From: HGM13006 sp963650135
Lineage (GTDB): Bacteria > Bacillota > Clostridia > Oscillospirales > Oscillospiraceae
Assembly: GCA_963650135.1 (NCBI GenBank)
Contig: CAVJLG010000025.1
Location: forward strand, 1 to 64,000
Length of the DNA: 64,000 nt
Direction: 5' to 3'
Part shown: one piece after another, positions 43,422 through 51,009 of the stretch
How positions within the stretch are numbered: the stretch's first letter is position 1
How the letters are laid out: every line of letters starts with the position of its first letter
The notes under the pieces: generated by a model
What the model was told of the DNA's origin: nothing
The model's input: the letters and a program-made list of their open reading frames with translations, nothing else
Databases searched by the model: none
Position numbers and translations under genes: made by a program

Positions 43422-43435
43422 ATTCCATAATATCG

Positions 43436-43467
43436 AAAAACGTCATGCTGCGCATGGCGTTTTTTTG
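43436..43467 (+). terminator. terminator of the TSUP gene
   Basis: CATGC-TGC-GCATG core extended by ACG/CGT with a T-G pair, followed by seven T. Confidence 0.85.
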
Positions 43468-43574
43468 TATCCGAATTCGCAAAAAAACAGCACAACTGGG
43501 CGCTCAGGTTCAAAAACAGACCCGTGCATTCCGCCCAAAAACCACAGGTTTATTCTGGCAAGTGTTCGTCATTG

Positions 43575-43633
43575 TGCTATAATAGAGCCAAGCTCGGAGC
43601 ATGATGGCCTCACCATCCATCAATCCGGCTCCG
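43575..43633 (+). promoter_or_regulatory. extended -10 promoter and structured leader of the secreted beta-helix gene
   Basis: TGC-TATAAT (43575-43583) has a weak -35. The leader can fold into nested hairpins: CGGAGC (43595) with GCTCCG (43628), enclosing GATGG-CCTCA-CCATC (43603-43617). The structure ends just before the ribosome site GGAAGGAG and could control translation or mRNA life. Confidence 0.55.
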
Positions 43634-43649
43634 AAAGGAAGGAGCTATT

Positions 43650-46031
43650 ATGAAAAAGAATGTAAAGCATTTGTCCCAGGCCATGAGCCTAGGACTGTGC
43701 GCGGCGCTGCTGGCGACGACAGCGCTGGCTGCCACCGGTACCCCCTATACCGGTGCTGCCGCCGACATCACCGCCCCCGCCGGGCAACAGGCAACACTGC
43801 TGGTAGACGGAAAGGTCACCCGATTTGACGGCAGCGATGCAGTCTATACCGATGCCGACAAGGCCGAGGTGGTCTACACCGACGATCTGGACGACGCCTC
43901 CAGCCGTCTGTCCTCCTTTACCGCCGGCGGCGCAGACGAAACCGACAACGACTATGCCTATCATGCTGCTCTGTTCGTCAATGAATCCGGTGTGGTAGAC
44001 GAAAAGTCCGTCACCGAAGCACTGGGCAAGGATGCGGTCTACGACGGCACCCACGCCGAAAACGTGACCATCGACAACACCGACCCCAGCTTTAACGGCA
44101 TCATCATTGCAGGCGGCATTGACTACACCATCGCCAAGGCCACCATTCGCTTCGACACCGACGGCGACGGCCTCCAGGCCTGCGACTTCTCCGGCAAGGG
44201 CACTGCCATCACCGCCTTCGGCGAGGGCACCAAGCTCACCGTAGAGGATTCCGACATCAATGTATCCGGCGTTGCCAACATGACCCTGTTTGCCGACTCC
44301 GGTTCCACCCTCACCGTCCGGAATTCCACCCTGCACTCCGACGGCGGCACCCTCCACGACGGCTATAAGAATTCTCCCTCTCAGAACACCATGGTTGCGC
44401 CCCCCTGGATTCTCGGCATCATGGGCGCTTCCCGCTGCACCAATCTGGAGGGCAACAACACCACCATGAACGTCATCGACAGCCAGACCTCCGCCGCACG
44501 CTGGGCCGTTCTGTCCACCGACTCCGGCTCCAACATGAAGCTTAACGTGGTCAACACCACCATGGATCTCACCGGCAACGATAAGATCATGCAGGCTGAC
44601 GGCACCTATCAGGACGAAAATGGCGATCCCAACCCCTTTACCAAGCGCTCCGGCTATGGCACCTATGTGATCGGCTCTGCTGACGAGCAGTTCCTGGGCG
44701 TTACCATGAACGTGGGCACCTATGCCTCCATCTTCACCGGCGGCTCCGGCACCTATACCAATCTGGAGGCCGGCAAGACCTATGAGCTGATGGACGCCAA
44801 CGGCGAGGTTTCCGAAACCTACGAGGCCAAGGAAGATAAGGCCACCGTCATCAATTCCGACACCTTCGGCTTTATGTCCCATCAGGGCGAGGATACCATC
44901 AATCTCGAGGGCGGCACCGAGGTCAACTCCGGCTATGCTTCCCTGCTGATTAAGAACACCCAGGGCGACACCACCGTCAATGTATCCGACGGCGCAACCC
45001 TGAACTCCGACAATGGTATTCTCATGCAGGTTATGGACAACGACGACTCCACCACCGGCATGAACACCGAAACCTTCAGCTTCAACACCACCCATGAAGA
45101 GCCCGCAGGCTGGCCCTCTGAAAACGGCAATATTTCCACCGAAATGTCCTCCGACTCCGACACCACTGAGGCCGGAGATATGGAAGGCATGATCGGCGCA
45201 GACGGCAACATGGGCGGCGGCGATATGGGCGCACCTCCCGAGGGCATGCCCCCCGAGGGTGATCCCGGCGGACCTGGCGGCCCCGGCGGCGAAGGCGGTT
45301 CCTCCGGCCCCGTGGTCAACCATCTGAATGTCACCGGCACGGAACTCACCGGCGATATCTACAATGGTTCCGGCTACTATGGCCAGACCGCAGTGGGCAT
45401 CGAGGTCAATCTGGGCAAGGAAGCCGTGCTGAACGGTGCAGTCGCGCAGACCGAAACCATCCATACCGATGCCATCAACTACACCTCTAAGGTTCTCCCC
45501 GAGGGTACCTCCGCAGAGGATGCCGGTCAGCTGACTTCCTTCACCATCGCGGAGTACTACAACATCGGCCATGTGGCAAACCGCTTCTATAACAACGGCG
45601 ACAACACCCTGGCTATGAACCTCACCGACAACGCCGTTTGGAACGTCACCGGCGACTGCCTGCTGTCCTCCCTGACCATCGGCGACGACGCTAAGGTCGA
45701 GGCGCAGAACGGCACCCTGGAGATGACCGTGGACGGCGAACCCACTGAGCTGGCTCCCGGCACCTACGAGGGCGAGATCCGCATCAGCTACACCGAAAAC
45801 GAGCCCGCTCCCGCAGAGGATTCTGCCGAGGAGTCTGCCGCTTCCGAAATCGCCGCACCGGCAGCTACCCCTGCCGAATCCGAGGCACCTGCTGAAGCTC
45901 CCGCAGAGGCTTCTGAGGCCCCCGCAGAGACCAGCGGCATGTCCGGCGGCGCCATCGCTGGCATCGTAATCGCAGTTCTGGCCGTTGCAGCCATCATTAT
46001 GGCAGTTGTGGTCAAGAAAAAGAAGAAGTAA
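43650..46031 (+). CDS. secreted, membrane-anchored right-handed beta-helix protein
   Basis: A 793-residue surface protein of unknown function. A Sec signal peptide (cleavage after TALA, about residue 27) leads into repetitive, Gly/Asp/Asn/Thr-rich sequence typical of a parallel beta-helix (for example TLTVRNSTLHSDGG near 225, WAVLSTDSGSNMKLNV near 290, SGYGTYVIG near 335). A Gly/Pro/Met-rich stretch covers about 510-550, a Pro/Ala/Glu stalk about 725-765, and the C-terminus is one membrane segment followed by six lysines. There is no sortase motif. It is a clear paralogue of the beta-helix protein encoded 1.6 kb downstream on the other strand. GGAAGGAG precedes the ATG. Confidence 0.8.
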   Translation: MKKNVKHLSQAMSLGLCAALLATTALAATGTPYTGAAADITAPAGQQATLLVDGKVTRFDGSDAVYTDADKAEVVYTDDLDDASSRLSSFTAGGADETDNDYAYHAALFVNESGVVDEKSVTEALGKDAVYDGTHAENVTIDNTDPSFNGIIIAGGIDYTIAKATIRFDTDGDGLQACDFSGKGTAITAFGEGTKLTVEDSDINVSGVANMTLFADSGSTLTVRNSTLHSDGGTLHDGYKNSPSQNTMVAPPWILGIMGASRCTNLEGNNTTMNVIDSQTSAARWAVLSTDSGSNMKLNVVNTTMDLTGNDKIMQADGTYQDENGDPNPFTKRSGYGTYVIGSADEQFLGVTMNVGTYASIFTGGSGTYTNLEAGKTYELMDANGEVSETYEAKEDKATVINSDTFGFMSHQGEDTINLEGGTEVNSGYASLLIKNTQGDTTVNVSDGATLNSDNGILMQVMDNDDSTTGMNTETFSFNTTHEEPAGWPSENGNISTEMSSDSDTTEAGDMEGMIGADGNMGGGDMGAPPEGMPPEGDPGGPGGPGGEGGSSGPVVNHLNVTGTELTGDIYNGSGYYGQTAVGIEVNLGKEAVLNGAVAQTETIHTDAINYTSKVLPEGTSAEDAGQLTSFTIAEYYNIGHVANRFYNNGDNTLAMNLTDNAVWNVTGDCLLSSLTIGDDAKVEAQNGTLEMTVDGEPTELAPGTYEGEIRISYTENEPAPAEDSAEESAASEIAAPAATPAESEAPAEAPAEASEAPAETSGMSGGAIAGIVIAVLAVAAIIMAVVVKKKKK

Positions 46032-46040
46032 TCCCCTTTC

Positions 46041-46075
46041 TTGGGCTGTCATCCTCGGGTGGCAGCCCAATTTTT
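46041..46075 (+). terminator. terminator of the secreted beta-helix gene
   Basis: TTGGGCTG pairs with CAGCCCAA (loop of 14, partly pairing) followed by TTTTT. Confidence 0.88.
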
Positions 46076-46111
46076 ACCCCTCATATGGGCGCTTAGCATC
46101 CAAACTGTCCC

Positions 46112-46141
46112 TTGCGGAATAGTTAGAATTCGTGATACAAT
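46112..46141 (+). promoter_or_regulatory. promoter of the double-hotdog gene
   Basis: TTGCGG, an 18-base spacer and TACAAT preceded by TGA. The -10 region TGATACAAT is the same as in the ubiD promoter. Confidence 0.55.
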
Positions 46142-46184
46142 GGCAGAAGAGTAATCGGAACACCATAAAGAAAGGATGATCGTC

Positions 46185-47564
46185 ATGCGTTTCCCTCAGG
46201 AAAAGATGGAGATTTTCTACCCCGGCGTATATACCCCCGAAGAGCAGGCCGCCATCGACCGCTATAACCGCGGCGAAACCGGGCGGATGTTCGGCGGAAA
46301 GGCCCCTGCGCTTCCCTCCACTGATCCCTGGATTATGCAGCTCTATGCCCGGTGCTGGGACCGCTGGAACCCCCTGTTCAATGACCCGGAGTATGCAAAG
46401 CAGTCGGTATGGGGGAACCTCCCTGCCATTCCCGGCTATGTTTCCACCGAAACCCGATATAACGTTCCCCCGGAGCTGGGCTATCTGATTCGCCCGGACG
46501 GCACCGCATTTTTAGGCGACGGCTATGACCACACCGATGAGTTTTTCGCCCCCGTATTCCCCGGGGATACCTTCCATAGCAAAGACAGCGGCTGGCAGGT
46601 GGTGGACGTTACCCCCAAAGAGGGCAGCGTTAAGCGTCTGATGATTTTCATCTGCTGCACCGACGTTTATAATCAAAACGATCAGCTGGTGGCCCGGTGT
46701 ACCCGCCGCTGGCCCGAGCAGCTCATGCGCTCCAAGGACCCGGAAATCAATGAAATTCTCGCCTCTGAGGTACCCGGTGCGCCCCCGAAAAAGGCCCCCG
46801 AGGGAAAGCCCGGCGGCGAGAAGAAAGCGCCCCCACCCATGCCTGGCGGCGGCGGTGTTGGCGGTACGGCGCGGCACAAGTCCCATTTCATGACCCCTGC
46901 GGACTATGATATCTTCAAGGAGATCTGGAAAAACGAGAAAATCCGCGGCAAGGACACCCTGTATTGGGAAGACGTAAACATCGGCGACGAACCCACGCCT
47001 GTTGCAGCACCGCCCCAGGTGGGCTTTGAAATCGTGCGTACCATTGCCGCATGGAACATCATGAAGGACAACAACGGCCTCCAGGAAGTGCTCACCGGTA
47101 AGGGCGGCGACCCGCATTTCTACCGCTACAACCCCGAAACCGGCCTGTATGACAACGAAGCCGGTCATTTGGGGCTGGGCAGCATCGCCTATCTCTACAA
47201 CTTCCATGCCAAGCTCATGGGCACCCGCATCCTCACCAACTGGTGCGGCGACGAGGGCTTTGTCACGAAGCTGGGCTGGCGGTTTGTCAACGACGCCCCC
47301 AAGGACGAGCAGTTTAACCACTTCCCCGCAGGCTTCTATCGCCCCACAGAGCTGTTAAAGGTGCCCTATATGCAGGACCGCTACGCCAACATCCACGGCT
47401 TCGGCGACGATGCGTTCATCACCCGTGGCTATGTCTATGACAAATACATCGGCGAGGACGGCGGACATTATGTGGACCTCATCTGCTGGTGCGAGGACCT
47501 GGACGGCAACATCGGCCAGGAAATCCCCGCCACCGTAAAGCTTCCCAGCCGCGAGAGCAAATAA
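46185..47564 (+). CDS. double-hotdog MaoC/FAS1-like dehydratase-family protein
   Basis: A 459-residue protein that looks like two hotdog domains. The first (about 45-185) has YARCWDRWNPLFNDPEYA, FFAPVFPGDTFH and MIFICCTDVYNQNDQLVA, typical of the N-terminal FAS1-like/MaoC dehydratase domain. A Pro/Gly/Lys-rich linker (about 195-230, APPKKAPEGKPGGEKKAPPP core) follows. The second half (about 255-455) starts with TLYWEDVNIGDEPTP like MaoC domains, but I cannot find the usual NPIHxD hydratase motif. It may hydrate an acyl-CoA or act as a binding protein. The ATG at 46185 is nine bases after AAAGG. It shares a terminator with the convergent beta-helix gene. Confidence 0.72.
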   Translation: MRFPQEKMEIFYPGVYTPEEQAAIDRYNRGETGRMFGGKAPALPSTDPWIMQLYARCWDRWNPLFNDPEYAKQSVWGNLPAIPGYVSTETRYNVPPELGYLIRPDGTAFLGDGYDHTDEFFAPVFPGDTFHSKDSGWQVVDVTPKEGSVKRLMIFICCTDVYNQNDQLVARCTRRWPEQLMRSKDPEINEILASEVPGAPPKKAPEGKPGGEKKAPPPMPGGGGVGGTARHKSHFMTPADYDIFKEIWKNEKIRGKDTLYWEDVNIGDEPTPVAAPPQVGFEIVRTIAAWNIMKDNNGLQEVLTGKGGDPHFYRYNPETGLYDNEAGHLGLGSIAYLYNFHAKLMGTRILTNWCGDEGFVTKLGWRFVNDAPKDEQFNHFPAGFYRPTELLKVPYMQDRYANIHGFGDDAFITRGYVYDKYIGEDGGHYVDLICWCEDLDGNIGQEIPATVKLPSRESK

Positions 47565-47574
47565 GCAAATACAT

Positions 47575-47610
47575 CAAAAGAGCCGGAACCGCAACGTTCC
47601 AGCTCTTTTG
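47575..47610. terminator. bidirectional terminator
   Basis: CAAAAGAGC and GGAAC arms pair with GTTCC and GCTCTTTTG around a six-base loop with one C/A mismatch; A/T tracts stand on both sides. It serves the hotdog gene and the convergent beta-helix gene. Confidence 0.9.
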
Positions 47611-47630
47611 TTATGCTATGTGGAATGGAA

Positions 47631-49223
47631 TTATGCCACAACCAGCTTACCGCCGGAGGCCAGGGTATATTCGCCCTTCAAGCCGCAGCCCTCACCGGCT
47701 ACCGCATGAACGGTAATACCAGCCGCCGCATCCACCTGGTCGGCCTTTACATCGCCCACCAGGCACACGGTGGAATCCCCGGTTGCCGTCCAGCGGCTGC
47801 CCTCCAGGGAGATGTAAGCATCGGTGATCACGCCGGTAACTTTGGCGTTGAGGATGGAGACATTCATGGTGCGGTCGGTATCGTCGTTGACAATATCGCC
47901 CTGATAGTTGCCGTTGGCAATCACAGCATTGACGCCATAGCATTTGAGCTTCATGTCGTCGGGTACCTTGGTGGCTGCATCATCGTCGTTGACAATGGCA
48001 TGCACCAGATACTTGCCGGTCTTCACCTTCGCGCCGTCCAGCTTCAAATAGACGTTTTCGGACTTTACGAAGAACAGCGCTTCGCCAACCTTCCAGTCGC
48101 CGCCGGTGATATGGCACTCGGTAGTTTCGGTGTAGTGGCCGCGCACGCCGTGGAGCATTGCGCCGTACTGGCCGGACTTGACGGTGCCGCCGTTGAACTT
48201 CACCCAAGCGTCGCCAGCGATAATCGCCACATGGGTATCCACGGTAATCCGGCAATTGTTCAGCACGTTATGGCAGCCGTTGTCCGCATAGGTGCCGTAG
48301 CCGATGGTATCGCAGACCACGTCGCAGTTGTTGGCCTCCAGATACAGGTCGCCGTTGGAACCGTCGGTGGACAGTGCTGCCCAGGAATGCGCCAGAATTT
48401 TGGAGTCATAGAAATAAGCCCGGGAGTTGCCCATGGAAAGATGGGTCCGGCAGTTGCCGCCCAGCTTCAGGCCCGGAGGAGGCTCCATCATACCGGACGC
48501 CACCCGGGGCACATAGCTCTTGGGAATCTCGCCGCCCTTGGCATCCAGCACGCAGTTCCGCACAATCAGGGTGCCGTTGCCGGTGACCACGGTGCAGGGC
48601 CGAATGACGCCGTGGGTGGTGACCTGCACGTTGTCCATCTCGCACTTTGCCGTGTCATTGACCATGATGGCAGAGCCGTTGCCCGCAAAATCGTCAATGC
48701 CGTAGCCGGTCAAATCGAACTGAGAATCCTTGATGGCATAGACGGAATCGCCGCCGATATACAGGCCATTGAGGCAAACCTCGTCGGTCTTGTAGGAGGC
48801 GTTTTTCATCTCCGTATCAGTGATGTCACCGGAAATCTCTGCATAAGGTGTTTCGGCCATATAGAGCTTGCCGTCCAGCACATCCATGGATTCCATTCTG
48901 GGGAACGGAGGCGCCTTGGGAGGACCGCCGCCGGGGAATCCGGGCCCGGGCTTGCCGGGCTCAACATCCGCACCGGGAACGGAGCCGGGATGCTCAGAGG
49001 GGCGGCAGGTGGGCGGGCAGGGCTTGAGCTCCGCAGCCACCGGGCAGCCAAACTCGTCTACCATAGGGCCGCCGGGCATGGGAGGCATATCGCCGGGGCC
49101 GCCGGGACCAGGGCCGGGCATATCCCCCATGGGAGGCATCATATTGACTTTTTCCGGCTTATTGATGGGGCCCTCCAGAACGGGCATGCCATAGGCCGGG
49201 ATTTTTGCCTGAATGGTGTTCAT
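47631..49223 (-). CDS. beta-helix protein without signal peptide, Gly/Pro/Met-rich N-terminus
   Basis: A 530-residue protein of unknown function. Residues 1-30 are not a signal peptide (MNTIQAKIPAYGMPVLEG). Residues about 28-108 are rich in Gly, Pro and Met with a CPVAAELKPCPPTCRP cysteine group. The rest is a beta-helix with strong local matches to the secreted protein upstream: TLIVRNCVLDAKGG, WAALSTDGSNGDLYLE and IGYGTYADNG correspond in the same order. It has no C-terminal anchor. AGAAGGG lies five bases before the ATG. Its cytoplasmic place is inferred from the missing signal. Confidence 0.75.
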   Translation of the reverse strand: MNTIQAKIPAYGMPVLEGPINKPEKVNMMPPMGDMPGPGPGGPGDMPPMPGGPMVDEFGCPVAAELKPCPPTCRPSEHPGSVPGADVEPGKPGPGFPGGGPPKAPPFPRMESMDVLDGKLYMAETPYAEISGDITDTEMKNASYKTDEVCLNGLYIGGDSVYAIKDSQFDLTGYGIDDFAGNGSAIMVNDTAKCEMDNVQVTTHGVIRPCTVVTGNGTLIVRNCVLDAKGGEIPKSYVPRVASGMMEPPPGLKLGGNCRTHLSMGNSRAYFYDSKILAHSWAALSTDGSNGDLYLEANNCDVVCDTIGYGTYADNGCHNVLNNCRITVDTHVAIIAGDAWVKFNGGTVKSGQYGAMLHGVRGHYTETTECHITGGDWKVGEALFFVKSENVYLKLDGAKVKTGKYLVHAIVNDDDAATKVPDDMKLKCYGVNAVIANGNYQGDIVNDDTDRTMNVSILNAKVTGVITDAYISLEGSRWTATGDSTVCLVGDVKADQVDAAAGITVHAVAGEGCGLKGEYTLASGGKLVVA

Positions 49224-49360
49224 AAATACCCTTCTTTCAAATGAGATATGTGGAATCCGAACATTTCACGTCCACATTATATCACAGTTTCTCCCACGGG
49301 AAAATATACATTTTCATCCTTTAGGGGTCATATTCTGCCCATTGCAGCCGGACACAGGCA

Positions 49361-49394
49361 GAAAAAGAGCAGAAATGCATTCCTGCATCTCTGC
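49361..49394 (-). terminator. terminator of murA
   Basis: GCAGA-ATGCA and TGCAT-TCTGC arms (49369-49394, loop TTCC, one mismatch) followed on the minus strand by TCTTTTTC. Confidence 0.82.
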
Positions 49395-49411
49395 CCTTTC
49401 TAAATTCTCAA

Positions 49412-50704
49412 TCAACCTGCAGTAACCACTGTAAGCCGCGGCTCAGCCGTCTCAACCTTCTGGAAGTCCGCACCCAGGGCCCGGAACTTCTCGGCGATGT
49501 TTTCATAGCCCCGCTCCACATATTTAATGTCGGAGATGGTGGTGGTGCCCTCTGCTACCAGACCGGCAATGACCATTGCAGCACCGGCCCGGAGATCGCA
49601 CGCCTTGACCGGGCAGCCCCGCAGCTTGGGAACGCCCTCGATAATGGCAACCTTGCCGTCCACCTGAACCTGCGCGCCCATCCGTCTGAGCTCGCCAATA
49701 TAGCGGAAGCGGTTATCCCACACGCTCTCGGTGACCACGCTGGTGCCCTCTGCCACTGCCATACATACGGCAATCTGGGGCTGCATATCCGTGGGGAAGC
49801 CGGGATGAGGCATGGTCTTGACCTTTGCCTTTTTGAGATGACCGGTGGACTCTACCAGCAGCGCATCTCCCTGATCGGTGATTTTCACGCCCATTTCTCT
49901 GAGTTTGGCGGTAATGCAGTCCAGGTGCTTGGGAATTACATTCTTCACCAGCACCTTGCCGCCGGTTGCCGCCACGGCTGCCATATAGGTGCCAGCCTCA
50001 ATCTGATCGGGGATGATGGAATACGCGCCGCCCCGGAGCCGCTTCACGCCCCGGACCTTAATCACATCGGTACCTGCACCGGAAACGTTGGCGCCCATGG
50101 CATTGAGGAAGTTCGCCAGGTCCACAATGTGGGGCTCTTTAGCGGCATTTTCAATGATGGTGGTGCCCTCTGCCAAGACGGCAGCAATCATGATGTTCAT
50201 GGTTGCGCCAACGGATACCACATCCAGATAGATGCGGCTGCCGTGGAGCTTTGCCTGGGTGGTTGCAATGATATCGCCGCTGACAATCTGCACATCAGCG
50301 CCCATGATGTTAAAGCCCTTGATATGCTGGTCAATGGGACGAACGCCAAAGTCGCAGCCGCCGGGCATAGAAACCGTGGCCTTGCCGAACCGGCCCAGCA
50401 GCGCGCCCACCAGATAGTAGGACGCGCGGATCTGACAGGCGAGCTCATGGGGCACGGAGCTGGTGTGAACGCCGGTGCAGTCCAACTCAAAGGTGGTCCG
50501 GTTAATCATTCGAACCGTTGCTCCCATGCGGGTCAGAATATCAAAATAAAGCTGAATATCCGACACATCGGGAACATTCTCAATTCTGCAAACACCGTCT
50601 ACCAACAAAGCAGCCGGGAGAATCGCCACTGCCGCATTCTTCGCACCGCTGATCTCAACTTCGCCGTTCAGCGGATTTCCGCCGTGTATCACATATTGTG
50701 CCAT
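49412..50704 (-). CDS. murA: UDP-N-acetylglucosamine 1-carboxyvinyltransferase
   Basis: First committed step of peptidoglycan synthesis, transferring enolpyruvyl to UDP-GlcNAc. About 430 residues; GEVEISGAKNAAV with the catalytic-site lysine near residue 22, and the loop PGGCDFGVRPIDQH with the reactive cysteine that fosfomycin alkylates. The ATG at 50704 follows GAGAGGG; five upstream in-frame codons have no ribosome site. Only one murA copy is in the window, though Firmicutes often have two. Confidence 0.96.
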   Translation of the reverse strand: MAQYVIHGGNPLNGEVEISGAKNAAVAILPAALLVDGVCRIENVPDVSDIQLYFDILTRMGATVRMINRTTFELDCTGVHTSSVPHELACQIRASYYLVGALLGRFGKATVSMPGGCDFGVRPIDQHIKGFNIMGADVQIVSGDIIATTQAKLHGSRIYLDVVSVGATMNIMIAAVLAEGTTIIENAAKEPHIVDLANFLNAMGANVSGAGTDVIKVRGVKRLRGGAYSIIPDQIEAGTYMAAVAATGGKVLVKNVIPKHLDCITAKLREMGVKITDQGDALLVESTGHLKKAKVKTMPHPGFPTDMQPQIAVCMAVAEGTSVVTESVWDNRFRYIGELRRMGAQVQVDGKVAIIEGVPKLRGCPVKACDLRAGAAMVIAGLVAEGTTTISDIKYVERGYENIAEKFRALGADFQKVETAEPRLTVVTAG

Positions 50705-50754
50705 AACGCACCCTCTCAATCTCTATTTTCTATCTTACGTTCTATAGTATGCCG

Positions 50755-50835
50755 CATCTGCGGCAGATGTATCAAGCCTGTTGACATAAATATGCCCAGC
50801 GCCGCTAGTATAACACAAACTCCGTTCTGTGTAAA
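50755..50835 (-). promoter_or_regulatory. murA promoter region with palindrome
   Basis: On the minus strand TTTACA (50830-50835), a 17-base spacer and TATACT (50807-50812). Closer to murA, TTGATA and CATACT 18 bases apart could be a second promoter whose spacer contains the perfect palindrome CATCTGC-C-GCAGATG (50755-50769). The remainder of the 305-base gap is A/T-rich with no recognisable feature except the next terminator. Confidence 0.6.
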
Positions 50836-50961
50836 GGATTGTGGGGAAAAAACGCCGGTTTTCTCGCGTAAACGCAAGAAAAACCTCTATTTTTTGTTGA
50901 GTTTTCGTCCATTCTCCGGCGATTTTGAAGATTTCGCGCCATTTTTTTACCATAGTCTTAC

Positions 50962-50995
50962 AAAAGGCCGCAGCAGATTTTACTCTGCTGCGGCC
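50962..50995 (-). terminator. terminator of the DUF2207 gene
   Basis: A 12-base perfect stem (GGCCGCAGCAGA and complement, loop of six) followed on the minus strand by TTTTG, fifteen bases after the stop. Confidence 0.82.
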
Positions 50996-51009
50996 CATTT
51001 TACCTCGTA

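Noticed and set aside
43689..46070. 793-codon open frame on the minus strand, opposite the secreted beta-helix gene
   Set aside because: It mirrors the real gene; low-complexity GC-rich coding leaves the opposite frame open. Its product is Gly/Val/His-rich without known motifs, and the plus strand has the signal peptide, ribosome site, promoter and terminator.
47613..49244. 543-codon plus-strand frame opposite the second beta-helix gene
   Set aside because: Shadow of the repeat-rich gene; no start signals, and the shared terminator precedes it directly.
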